Shown here: one piece after another, positions 10,609-21,194 of the stretch
Layout: each line of letters starts with the position of its first letter
Position numbering within the stretch: the stretch's first letter is position 1
From: Hyposmocoma kahamanoa
Taxonomy: Eukaryota; Arthropoda; Insecta; Lepidoptera; Cosmopterigidae
NCBI RefSeq assembly: GCF_003589595.1
Contig: NW_020656077.1
Coordinates: 7,485,110-7,549,109 of the forward strand
Length of the DNA stretch: 64,000 bases
Reading direction: 5' to 3'
Made by a program: the position numbers and the translations under genes
Notes under the pieces: generated by a model
Seen by the model: only the letters and a program-made list of their open reading frames with translations
What the model was told of the DNA's origin: nothing
Databases searched by the model: none

Positions 10609-11402
10609 CCTTCCAGTGGTCGCACTCTTGCACCGAACATAAGCAGTCGCGTGCGGTCTGTGAGACCGCAACTTCACGCTTTCAGTTTGAGAAGACAAAT
10701 GAATATTTTTATGACGTTGTGTAGCACATAATAAAAAAAGTCTTTTATCTATATAAACGAAAATAAAAAACATTATTTATTTATTATTTTATCAAATTTG
10801 TACTTATTAGTTGAACAATCTATAAAAATTCAAAATTTTAGTCATATGACACAAACAACGTTAAAAATCGACAAAATAACAAAACAAGATGATATTTTCT
10901 ATCTTAATCGTTCATAAGCACACTATAATAGATTATTATCGAGATCAATACTAATATTGTTATTGTAGGAACTCTAAAATCACAATTATTTTTTTCATGA
11001 CGTTCTACATACTATCTCAATTCTTATAAAATAAAAAAGGAAAACAAAACAAAAAACTTTTCACTTTTTTTAGGAGCAGGTAGTACGATAACCATTAACA
11101 TTATCATTAGCAATGGTTTGACATCATCAAAATCTTCATCTTCTGTTTCCGCTTCCTCTGCAAGCCATTCTGATTCTTCGTAACTCATATTGTGTCTACA
11201 ACAAATAGTGAAATAATAAATAATTTAATGTACATTGCACAACATAATGTAATTTTGTAAGTAATGTAATACAAATAACATGAAATAGTTTAAATTTCAT
11301 TCCATGAATTTTTCCGGAACACGACCGGTCGCGCGCGGAATCTGAGACTGCAAACACAAATAAAAACACATGTGCGCTTGCAACGAATGTCACAGGGCTA
11401 CT
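10609..11402 (-). mobile_element. probable piggyBac-like remnant
   Basis: The left edge is TTAA (10605-10608) followed by CCTTCCAGTGGTCGCAC, which has the CC start expected of piggyBac ends. It is followed by the hairpin GCGGTCTGTGAGACCGC (about 10653-10669), of the kind seen in subterminal repeats of this superfamily. A diverged copy, GGTCGCGCGCGGAATCTGAG, lies near the right edge (about 11325). Between them, a minus-strand frame starting at 11188 reads MSYEESEWLAEEAETEDEDF, an acidic N-terminus compatible with piggyBac transposases, then breaks. The right TTAA is not intact. The assignment is inference. Confidence 0.4.
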
Positions 11403-12029
11403 AAGGGGAAGTACCTCACCCCCTCGAGGATCGCGAAACCGTTTATTGTTTATTGTTTGTTTATAGTATAATTACTAAGTATTACTTAGTACTATAAAGA
11501 ATATTATTTTACATTCGCATTCACTAACACTAATAAATTAATATTCATAAAGCTAAAGCTGCTTTATGACTTATCATAATACATAAAGAATACTTTTATC
11601 AAGCGCCAAGCATAAGCTTGAAAGCAGTAAAAATAAGACGCTGGTTTAGCACTTAAATTAAAAATTATGTTCCTGCGGCCTCCAACCGCTCCAACCCTAG
11701 AGGAAATTAAGTTCCGTGTGGTTGGAAATATACATTTGGTTTGTCAGCGGAACTGTTTTTGTTTTGCCGGAATAATTGTGATAGCAGAGCACTTTGTAAA
11801 TTATGACTTGTAGCTTTTCACGTAATTTTTATTTGAAATTAGTTAAAACATTGAAAAATATATATTACTTTGTTTCATAAAAAATACAATGTCGGAGTCA
11901 AGTCTCTCTTCAAATTCGATTTATTGCTAACGTAATGTGCTTTGCACAGGAATTAGTGTTAGGTATTATTATTGCGGGTAATTATTAGAAAAGCTACCTA
12001 CGAATTATATTAGCTGTAGTACCGGCACG
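11403..12029. other. AT-rich unassigned DNA
   Basis: No gene, RNA or repeat identified. Confidence 0.4.
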
Positions 12030-12473
12030 CTATGATGGCCGTTTTGACAGATTACAATAGTGAGGTGAAATCTCAATTCATTATAGAAAAAAAAAATCAT
12101 ATACGAGTTGCATCTATAAGTTTTTTAGATTAACAACTAGTATTGCAAGGGGTAGCTGATTAAAAAGTTAAAAAAAAACGAAAATAAAAAGGTTTACTTA
12201 ATATATCGTCAATTTGAAACTGCTTTGTTTTGCATTTTTTTGCATTTGCATTGCAGCTTGCTGGCCAGCGATCCCGTAAGTGACAACATGATTTCATTTT
12301 TTTAAATTTCGAATTTTGAAAAACAAATACCGAGTTGTGTCGCAAAATTATACATCCATAAATTTTACTGCACATCACTAATGACAACAATGTACGTCAA
12401 TTAGGTCCCTCGGGGTACTTATCAATTAATATGAAACTTGACAAACAGACAAACGTCAAAACGGCCATCATAG
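12030..12473. mobile_element. MITE with perfect 19-bp inverted ends
   Basis: CTATGATGGCCGTTTTGAC at 12030-12048 and its exact reverse complement at 12455-12473 bound 444 bp of AT-rich DNA with no credible coding. A short non-autonomous DNA transposon is the natural reading. No clean target duplication is visible. Confidence 0.75.
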
Positions 12474-12491
12474 TATATAGTCAGCATCATA

Positions 12492-15203
12492 GTAGGGGAG
12501 ACTGGGGCTGGAAGATCCTAGGGTTAGTTGTTCCATCAACAATAACTTTGCAAGGAAAAGACATAGAAATATAAGTGAAGGTCGTCGTTAAATCGTCAGG
12601 TGACGCGCCGCACCGGCAGCCATTTTAGTTACTCCGGCGACGGCGGATGTGGACGGTGGATGGACGTGTGCTTGGTGCTCCAAAAAATTACGTAAGTAAA
12701 TATTTTCTTTTTTAAACTTTTTGGTCTTTCTTTGTTTATTATGGACCGATTCATACGTAACTTTTGTAAATTGTGGTGACATTAGTAAGGTATCTTACTG
12801 TTCAAGTATTTTTTTAATTATTTATTTTTCCAGTATGTCAGTCTTCGTATAAAAACGTAATTTGGGGCTATAAGTTCCTCCGTCGTGGGGCTGGTTGTTC
12901 CCCGGAACAACTTACCCCAATTCACCTGCAATCGTATCAAAAATTCATATGACCATTTTTCTTTTTTTAATGATGCGAAACTACAAAAGAAAGTTAGGGA
13001 GAGGTAAAATTTCTGAAACGTTAATTCGTCAAGCTGCAAATGTTGTCATTAAGTGGTGGGAAAACCCGTTAAAACTGTGGCAAGAGAACTTGAAATTTGC
13101 CACATGACGTTACGTCGATTTGTTACAAAATTGAAAGCTGGTAAGGTTGCTACCGTAGGTTACTAACCCAGACTGGTGTTTACCTTGGCACAGGACAAAG
13201 AGTTAGCTAATTACATTTTAAAATGTTCCTCAATATACTTGGGTCTTCTGCCTGGAGAAGTTGCGAAAACTCGCATACGAATGTGCACTAAAATTTTATA
13301 TGGAAAACATTCCCTCATCATGGCACAAGAATCGAGAAACTGGAGCTGACTGGTTCACCGGATTTTTAAAGAGAAACCCCATTTTATCGATAAGAGCTCC
13401 AGAAGCAACTAGTGCTGGACGTGCATCTGCATTTAATAAACTTAATGTGGATGATTTTTTCAGCAGTGAAACTCTACTAAAATATAAATTGACACTATCA
13501 AGAATCTGGAACCTGGACGAGAGTGGAGTAACGACAGTGTTGAAGCCAAAGAAGATAATGACCCACAAAGATACAATACAGGTTGGTGCTATAGTGTCTT
13601 CTGAGCGTGGTACTTTAGTCACTGTGGAGTTGGCTGCCAGTGCCGCGGGAAACACGGTTCCGCCAATGTTTGTGTTTCCACGTTTGAAGTTTATAGACTT
13701 GTTTTTGCGGAATTGTCCCCCTGAGGCAATTGGAGCTGGTAATAGCTCAGGGTGGATGACTGCTACTGAATTTCGAACCTATATGGACCATTTCATCAAA
13801 TTTACTAAACCCACCCCAGAAGAACCGGTTTTGCTATTATTAGACAATCACCCATCACACATATAGTTGAAAAAGCTAAAACCAATTAAATCATCATGTT
13901 GTCATTTCCCCCTCACTGCACCCACAGGCTGCAACCTCTGGAAGTTGGCATCAACGGACCTTTTAAAATTTACTGTGCCAAAGCCCAAGATACTTGGCTC
14001 CGTAACAACCCAGGTAAAACAATGTCAATCTATGAAATTCCTGGATTTGTTAAAACAGCATGGTTTTTAGCAGCAACTCCTACAAATATTATGAACTCAT
14101 TAAAAACGGCTGGAATATCCCTTCCAATCCCGATATTTTTACAGACAATAATTCAAAGTGATGACTATCAGACTGACTCGTCGACATTATATACTGAGCA
14201 AGAACTTCAATTAACGGCAGCAAAGGTAACTTCTGCAGCTGTGTTTAACCCTGAAATAGTGAAACCTTTACCAAAGACACCACCAGGATTGCAAACAACT
14301 ACAAAACGACGTATAAGAAAGACAGCAATTTTAACAGGCAAAGAAGAAACAAAAGCAAATGAAAATATTACAAAGAATAGAAAAGGTAAAGGTAAAGGAA
14401 AACTTGTACAAAAAGCTACACGAAGAGTATTACAAGACCAATTTTGTTTTTATTTTTTACAGTTTAGTCAGTTACAAATTTTATAAGATTTATTAGTTGA
14501 TAGATGTCAATTATAATTTACGTTTATCAGAAAATTCCCAGAGATGATTTTTTTGTAACTGTAGGTTGTTACCAGTTTAGAGGTTACCAGTTTTGTTTTG
14601 TCGTTTTTTAATATTTAGTCAGTTACGAATCTTATGATATATAAGTTGATATCTCTCAATTATAATTAAGTTTATTCAAAGGTTACTACAGGTGTTTTTT
14701 TTTATTTAGCTTATTTAGAGGTTACGTTTTATTTTATTATTTTTTAAGCTTTAGTCAGTTACGAATTTTATAAGATTTATATGTTAATTGATCTCAATTA
14801 TAATTAAAGTTTATCCGAAGGTTATCAGAGATGTTTATGTTTTTGTTTTAACTTTAGTTGTGCTTAGCATAAGCATTAAATACATACAATTATATAAAAG
14901 GTTGTTTTATTTAACAAAATCTTTGTTATCCTGACAACATATTGTCATAATCTAAGCGGAACAATTTGCCTCAAAGGCGGAACAACGCGCCCCAAAGCGG
15001 GGCTGAATGTTCCGGTCTGGAATTTGTCAAAAATTTGCCTCTATGAAAAAACTATTGAGATATTAGTAGAAGTGACTATACTATTTGAAAAAGCGATAAA
15101 CATTTGTTCAATAGTTCCACATGTCGAAAATCAAATCCTTCATTTTCAGTATAAAACTTCAAGTTATTTGAAAATCGGAACTTTCAGCCCCGCTCTCCCC
15201 TAC
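12492..15203 (+). mobile_element. pogo-type (Tc1/mariner) transposon, decayed
   Basis: A 2.7-kb element with inverted ends GTAGGGGAGACTGGGGCTG (12492-12510) and, inverted, GTAGGGGAGAGCGGGGCTG (15185-15203), flanked by TA on both sides (12490-12491, 15204-15205). It carries one transposase gene read left to right. Motifs with GGGGCTG and TGTTCC recur just inside both ends and near 12890 (GGTTGTTCCCCGGAACAAC), possibly transposase-binding repeats. The frame is broken at several places, so this copy is dead, but it is the most complete transposon in the window. Confidence 0.9.
12969..14486 (+). pseudogene. pogo/jerky-like DDE transposase, frameshifted
   Basis: Segments in order. About 12970-13050: MMRNYKRKLGRGKISETLIR, then in a shifted frame TVARELEICHMTLRRFV, together a psq/CENP-B-type helix-turn-helix start. 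13261-13866: RKLAYECALKF...WHKNRETGADWFTGFLKRNP (the second DNA-binding part), RIWNLDESGV (first catalytic Asp) and PVLLLLDNHPSHI (second catalytic Asp). 13896-14486: SFPPHCTHRLQPLEVGINGPFK and a Lys-rich C-terminus. In this family the third catalytic residue is the Asp of LQPLDVG; here it reads Glu. Breaks: a frameshift near 13065, a stop near 13166 (GYxPRLVF), a frameshift near 13262, and a frameshift plus stop at 13862-13890. The protein would bind the element ends and excise it in the nucleus. Confidence 0.9.
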
Positions 15204-15281
15204 TATAGTCTCAACCATACTCTCAAACATACAATTTTAGTTTCTTTGTTTACAAATGTGACGTCAGTTTGACAAAACAAA

Positions 15282-15506
15282 ATGGATGAGTCGCAGCTGT
15301 GGTGGCGCTGGTGTCAGTTGAATCTGTTCAGTTTAATCAGTCATGATGGTCAATGCTTTATAAACGAGCGCGTAGTCGACAAGATAGGCATTTATTATTC
15401 GCGCGAGTTATTTGAAAGTGAACAGTTATGCGTTGTCTCTGAGACTCGCTCTCTTTTTGTCTATTGCTTCTTCTGGTTGCTGCTGCTACTTGTGTATTAT
15501 ATTTAG
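15282..15506 (+). CDS. small possible membrane peptide, unrecognised
   Basis: A 74-codon frame starting in the favourable insect context ACAAAATGG. The peptide begins MDESQLWWRWCQLNLFSLIS and ends in a run of hydrophobic residues (FVYCFFWLLLLLVYYI), so if made it could be tail-anchored in a membrane. A palindromic TGACGTCA sits 16 bases upstream of the ATG (15259-15266), and AATAAA lies 25 bases after the stop (15531-15536). I recognise no family. It starts about 80 bp to the right of the pogo element and shares no sequence with it. The frame could equally be chance; no intron or second exon is visible. Confidence 0.25.
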   Translation: MDESQLWWRWCQLNLFSLISHDGQCFINERVVDKIGIYYSRELFESEQLCVVSETRSLFVYCFFWLLLLLVYYI

Positions 15507-15774
15507 CTCTGATTAATGACAATAAATATTGAGAAGAATACCAAAGGGTATTTCCTTCATACACTCATCTTAAATGAAAAAGCGTCTCTCTGTGAATTTG
15601 CCGCGTGACATTTAAAATCCGTTATAACCGGATCCATCTTTTGTACTACGAACTAATTATTATGAGAGGTGGATAAATGAATGAATTGCAATCAACTGAC
15701 GTAATTATTTCATTGCTGATTGAACGAATCGAAGAGTGGAAAGACAATTTATTATCACATAATTCCTGACTCAA

Positions 15775-15978
15775 TCAGTGACGAGGGCGTTTCTCTTAAA
15801 GTTTCCCAGCGCATTTACGCACTGCATCCGAGACTATACAAGTCTAGAAAACTCGGACCCACTTCGGAAATCGCTTGTGCACTAGATAAAATGACACTCC
15901 GAACACTTATGACATTTCGGACCGTCACTTTTTTGTATTCGGAACTGATACAAATCGGACGTGTTGCGCTAACGTAAC
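15775..15978 (-). repeat. dispersed repeat R1, partial copy
   Basis: Its reverse complement carries CGTCCGATTTGTATCAGTTC, CTAGTGCACAAGCGA and TTTTCTAGACTTGTATAGTC, matching 7870-8010 of the long R1 copy. Confidence 0.65.
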
Positions 15979-16919
15979 CAGTCATATTCCGACATAATAT
16001 AAGGAACGAAACGGGTGTGTTTATATACAAGGCATGTTTAGTGTAGTTTAGGCATGGGCTCTATCTATAATAGATGGTTTGCGTCAATTGGTTGGTTTGT
16101 TTGAAACAATAAATATACTCAATTGTACGAGTAGATCCAAAAAAAAAATTTCATTTCTAATTTCTTACGTATGCAAAATTGAACGTATAAACTATAGACT
16201 TAATTAAGTCGGTCAGTCTAAACCGACCACGTAGTTACCGTTTTCGACAAAGTACCTCCCGCATTGCTAATAAAGTCTCGTTATTTCAGCAGCAGAAAGA
16301 AAGCACTTCTCTGCACTAAAGCTCTGTAGAGTCTAGTTAGTCTCGAATGGTTTAATTTCTTTTCACAGTTCGAAGAGGACGCCCCGACGGCAAACACTAA
16401 CGATCGCAGAAATTACATTCACATCATACTAATTGGCGTCAATGCCTCTGTTTTAAGAAACAGGGAGAACACTTAAAAATGTTGCTTTACCATTTTGCTT
16501 TTTTAAACTTAACACGTAATGATACAAAAGAAACCCCTGGTATAGAAAATAGACTTACAGATGTGGGCGATTTTTGCCCAGTCCGAGTTTCACAACAATA
16601 ACTGGAAAAGCGAACAAGGAATCGGCGTTGGATTCAAAACATAATTGATTCCAACAATGATTGCCAATCATCAATCGAAAGCCAGTCGAAATATTACACG
16701 AAATTAGTCGAAAAAAAATAAATTATATTTATTTTTAGGACTTTATTCTTAGAATGGCTCCATCTGATACCAACTTAGTAACAAACCTCTTGTGTGGTCG
16801 AAATTAGATCATCAAAGAAAAGTGCCCATTTTTTATCGGATGCTTTCGGAGAATATGCGCATAAACGTGTTAACAGACCAATAGGTCGACATTTTGTAAC
16901 TTACGAAGTAACCGCAGAA
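15979..16919. other. unassigned DNA
   Basis: No gene or repeat recognised over about 940 bases. Confidence 0.4.
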
Positions 16920-17065
16920 AAATGATCTGCTTGTCGATTTTCTTTCGGATGCACTTCGGAGAGTGTGCGCAGGATTTTTTCAATTTAGTACCATATTCGC
17001 CATTGCTCCGATCGATTCGATCCGGTCTGGAACATTCCATCCCTTTGTCGTTGATATACCATTCG
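16920..17065 (+). pseudogene. LINE polymerase C-terminal scrap
   Basis: Encodes ICLSIFFRMHFGECAQDFFN and LVPYSPLL. This parallels the block CLSVFYRVYHGECAMELHN and LVPLSPLH of the copy at 37843-38388, downstream of the polymerase in that LINE family. Similarity fades after about 50 codons. Confidence 0.55.
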
Positions 17066-17970
17066 CTTGAAGTACTTTGCTCCTTTCTTCCTAATGGTTA
17101 CGACAAATTAATGGAATCAAATATCGACGCCTTACTTATACAGATACATAATATTCAGGCACTAATTTCTGTCATAAAATTTTACTCCATAATTAATGTC
17201 TATTTACATATAGTAATAATACATATTATTCATAAATATTACATATACTATAAAATATATACATTTAAAATTAAACTTATTCTTTACTTAATCTGCTAAC
17301 ATTTGTTTTTGGGGCGTCCTGTACACTTGTTAACAAACCGGTTTCCGGACGGTTCGCTCAGTACCTATCTAGTCGAGTACTAAAATACTTTGCCATAGCG
17401 TCTTCACTGTTGTGCAAATGTATGCCTCCAAATAAAGATAAAAACAATGTCTACGTACGTATAAGATTTTTTTTGTATTGGTTTGTTCGTAGCAAGGAAT
17501 GAATGGCATCGAAACAAACCCAAGTAGAGTTTAACGGTGTTTTACATTATTTATGTATACTTTTTTTCTTAAAACAATAAAATAAATAAATAAATAAAAT
17601 AACTTTCTCAAACTCGTATCTTAAAAGAGTGATTATTCAGAAGATGGCTAAACTTTCTTTTTCTTTTAAAATTCTTATGAAGGTTGTTAATTTGTATGCA
17701 TTACTTTACGAATAAGTAAACGCCAGTGTGTGAATATGAAGGTATAAAATTTTTATGTACAATCCATTTTTTGCAACTGTGTGCTTTAAGATACGAGTCT
17801 CAGAAAGTAAGGCGACGATATGTGTTTCACGAATGGTACAATTTAGTACTTCAAGGTAGGACAGAATAGGCATTTCTAGGGAAACGCGTACAATCATCAG
17901 TCACATCATTACTTAACAGTAGGTTAGGTTTGACCAGCACTTGTCTATTTTGAAAAAACGCATTTGTTTT
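17066..17970. other. AT-rich DNA with a short (AATA)n run
   Basis: Apart from the AATAAATAAATAAATAAA run at 17579-17600, nothing was recognised. Confidence 0.4.
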
Positions 17971-18172
17971 TAAATATTAATACAAAGATCGAACACTGAT
18001 AACGAACGAAGATAATATTCCTTCTATCCGACTGGATTCGAAGCAACGTCTTCCAGCAAATCGTGCCAGACCGCATAGCCAACGGAACAAACTAGCGGAT
18101 CTTACGTACTTTTCAATGTGCTTGTTGCAGATCTTGATTTTTGATTTTTAAAGGCTGTTTTGTCGCATCGCT
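17971..18172 (-). mobile_element. SINE family S1 copy
   Basis: The minus strand reads GTTGGCTATGCGGTCTGGCACG, a damaged A-box region. A B box follows (GCTTCGAATCCAG), then GAAGGAATATT and GTGTTCGATCTTTGTATTAAT. An extra ~10 bases interrupt the tail compared with 53096-53345. Confidence 0.75.
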
Positions 18173-18487
18173 TTTTTGTTTTTGTTGAGGATGATTCAAT
18201 TCACATTAATCTCCACTTAATTTACGTCGTATACGTTATAGGCTGTAATCATATTTGAAAATCAAATTTCATAATGATACGCAAAACATTTGCAGAGATA
18301 AAACAAGTGTTAATTAGAGTTTGCATTAAGAGGGAGCAAAGGAAAAATTCCTAATCTTCGATTTGATTTTAGAGGGGTATATCCACTTTTAAATTAAAAA
18401 TAAAATATTGTATGAGTAACTACACGATATATTCAAGCACAGACATTAATCAGAAACATAAAACAATAAAGTTTCCTCGATAGATAA
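18172..18487. other. unassigned DNA
   Basis: Nothing recognised. Confidence 0.4.
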
Positions 18488-18771
18488 AAATCACGAAATG
18501 ACCTCTAATTTTCACATTTTTTCGATTTATCCTCGGAATGCTACAGGTTATTAGGACAAAAATTAGATAATTAATTATATTTATGCATGATCGACAATTG
18601 TCACTACGGATTTTTTTTAATCCCTTTAGTTTTAGAGTTATTCCGCTAAAACGAATTTGGTACTTTTAATGCGCAAAATTCAACATCTCCTGTCGCATGT
18701 CACGCGAACTTCAGGCATATATTTCTTTCACAAATTTGGGCGGAGCCAACGTCTAAACTTTTTTGGTGTGC
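18488..18771 (+). repeat. dispersed repeat R2, copy 1
   Basis: Matches 34881-35160 in inverted orientation nearly end to end, including ATCACGAAATGACCTCTAAT, TATTTATGCATGATCGACAA and TTGGGCGGAGCCAACGTC. No coding capacity; probably a short DNA element. Confidence 0.8.
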
Positions 18772-18946
18772 TCTCTCTTAAGCGATTCACGGAAATTCTA
18801 GGACGTAAACTTTAATAAACTAATGGGATTGAATTTCGCACTGCACAGCTTTAGTTCGAAATCAAAGCACACTGTGAATGACACGTACATTTATACTGTT
18901 TATGTTATCCTTTATTTGATTGTGAAAAAGTGTGTCTAGGATGGTA

Positions 18947-19140
18947 CAGCCACCTTACCTATTTTTGCCGCCAAGCAGTAATGCGATTATTGCGTTCTAG
19001 TTTTGAAGGCCTTACCCTTCAGTGCTGGTAAAAAGACATGGGAGTTTTCAACTTATGTCTCTGGGTGACGGGCGCCGCGGCAGTGCTCCTTGAGCGGTAC
19101 TACAACTGTTATGGACAGACGTGACGCTTACTACTTTACT
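18947..19140 (+). mobile_element. family F retroposon, partial
   Basis: Keeps TTGCCGCCAAGCAGTAATGC, TTATGTCTCTGGGTGACGGG and CTGTTATGGACAGACGTGAC. The ACAGGCAC motif is lost and the tail is missing. Confidence 0.75.
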
Positions 19141-19178
19141 TACATTGAAATTTCGAATCGTTCTTTAATTCCTTTTCT

Positions 19179-19188
19179 NNNNNNNNNN
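19179..19188. other. assembly gap (10 N)
   Basis: Ten consecutive N. Confidence 0.99.
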
Positions 19189-19888
19189 TATATCGATATA
19201 ATATATTTTTCATTAATTCACTAACTAGAATTAATATTGAAGAATTTATTTAAAAAATATATTAAAAGCACTTAAAATGTTATAATATTTCGGACAGGTA
19301 CTTTTGAATAAGGTAACCAAGGTATATTAAATTGCGTGTTCAAATTTATCATTACCTAGTTAATAATTAGATATATCCACTACGTAATATTTACGGGCAA
19401 TACAAATTTTTCAAGAACCCTTGTCTACGAGCTCACGAAGTTATGGCGTCTCATTATACTGATATAATTAACCTGTACTATGTATTACTCTGCACTAGAT
19501 AAATGAAGAGAACAATGACTGAATGAGTCTTAGACAAGTTTTTTTTATACTTGTTTTTTTTTCATCTTTCGGAAAACTAAAGAAACTCCTCTGTTTATTC
19601 TGTTTAGATGATGATAAACAGTACACAGCACAATTCACCACCATTATAAATAGTAACGCAAAATGATGTTATATATCAATGTACAAGTTTCGTAACGACT
19701 AAATGAAAACTATAATCAAATATCAAAGCCGTCTTAGCGCGAAAACGGCTCGCCGACAGCCCTGTTGTCGTTCAGTCAATGTGACCGTCAAAGTGCGGGG
19801 TGTGGTGCGGTATCTACAGCCAGGGATGGGCGGAGAGTGTCTGTTCTTGTTACTTTTTTGTTCTCTGCTACCGCCTCACAAACAGAGG
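19189..19888. other. AT-rich unassigned DNA
   Basis: No feature recognised. The last 150 bases become GC-richer, with CGCGAAAACGGCTCGCCGAC. Confidence 0.4.
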
Positions 19889-20103
19889 TGGGTTGGAATC
19901 CGCGTTTTGAAATTTACCATGAGCTTTTTGATGCATGAAAACACCGTGAGTAAACCTGTACGTCAAAGAAGATTCACAACGCTCGGAAAACGTGTGAAGT
20001 CCCCACTCTGCATTGGTCCAGTGTGGCGGACTATGGCCTAAACCCTCGCTTGAGGGGAGACCCGTGCCCAGCAGTGGAACGTATAAATGGGTTGATGATG
20101 ATA
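19889..20103 (+). mobile_element. S4 / RTE-like 3' tail
   Basis: GAAATTTACCATGAGCTT, GGTCCAGTGTGGCGGACTAT, GAGACCCGTGCCCAGCAGTG and GGGTTGATGATGATA: the tail shared by lepidopteran RTE-type LINEs and the SINEs that use them. Also present at 54515-54633 (+) and 22262-22345 (-). Confidence 0.75.
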
Positions 20104-20246
20104 GTATTGAGTTAATACTTCGTACTACGTCGCACTAAACATGGAAGACTAAGAAAGCCCGGGTTCAGTGACTTATGCAAGAAAGCTATTGTATTCCGCT
20201 CCTTACAAGGACCCTTGTAATCGAGTAATTTATGTTCATAATACAT

Positions 20247-20460
20247 CGAGTTCTTAGGTTTTAGCGATTGTTACACATAGGAAATGAAATTATTTTTCCG
20301 GATTTAAATCGCGTATATTTGTTTTTTCAAATAAACCAACGTTTCGGGCCCTTTACAGGTCGCACTGACTGAATGACACAGGGACCATGTGACCATGGGA
20401 CCTGTAAAGGGCCCGAAACGTTGATTTATTTGAAAAAACTAATATAGGCGATTTAAATCC
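20247..20460. mobile_element. palindromic (foldback) element, copy 1
   Basis: From about 20300 to 20460 the DNA is a long imperfect hairpin: GGATTTAAATCGCGTATATT, ...AACGTTTCGGGCCCTTTACA and the inverse on the right arm. The left flank TTAGGTTTTAGCGATTGTTA is shared with the copy at 42995-43122, so the mobile unit is larger than the hairpin. Confidence 0.75.
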
Positions 20461-21194
20461 ACAAACAAACACACATAGTTATAAAAATAATGTGTGTTTG
20501 TAACAACGGTACAACCCATTTGCATTCCATCATTTTTTTTGACGGTTCATGGTGGCCAGGTTGTTGAAACTCCTTTTGTCAAATCTGTTGTTTATTTTTC
20601 AGTCACTAAAGACAAATCAATATGGCAAGTTGCAGCGTTGAGCAACACGTGCAATGATAAAAAAATATTATCAAAATGGGAGTTCTATAGTGGCAACTAG
20701 CAAGGCGAACGCATAGGCGACAACTGAAGTTTTGCTTGACAAACATGGCCGCATACCTTCACACATATTTTTCAAACACGCCATCAATCTACATTTCCAT
20801 CAAACTTGTCAAACACGAAGATTATTTGACAAATGCATTACAGACGACCGCAAACGATAAGAAAGTATGACAAACACGTAAAGTTTGACAAATTATTTGA
20901 TCGTTAACGGGGCTCTTGAGTTACAATGATACAACGAGCTTCCGTTACAAACATAATTAATTACATAATTAGTCACAACATAATTTATTTCTAGTTTCTC
21001 GACTGAAACGAGTTAATTCAACGAAAATAGTTGAACCATATTACAATGAGACAAGTAGTGTAACTCCATATAAACTTAGCAGCGCGGCTTGTATGTGTGC
21101 ACGCCCGCCGCGCGCCGTGTACGGACACACACGTTCCCATATTCACGCGGTGCACTGGCACTTCATAGTGCGGGTTGTCGCACACGCCATTCAT
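20461..21194. other. unassigned DNA with repeated TTTGACAAA
   Basis: TTTGACAAA or TTTGTCAAA-type words occur at several places between 20570 and 20900, without clear element ends. A GC-rich patch lies at about 21075-21180. No gene recognised. Confidence 0.4.

Noticed and set aside
13296..13655. 119-codon minus-strand frame
   Set aside because: Shadow of the pogo transposase on the opposite strand.
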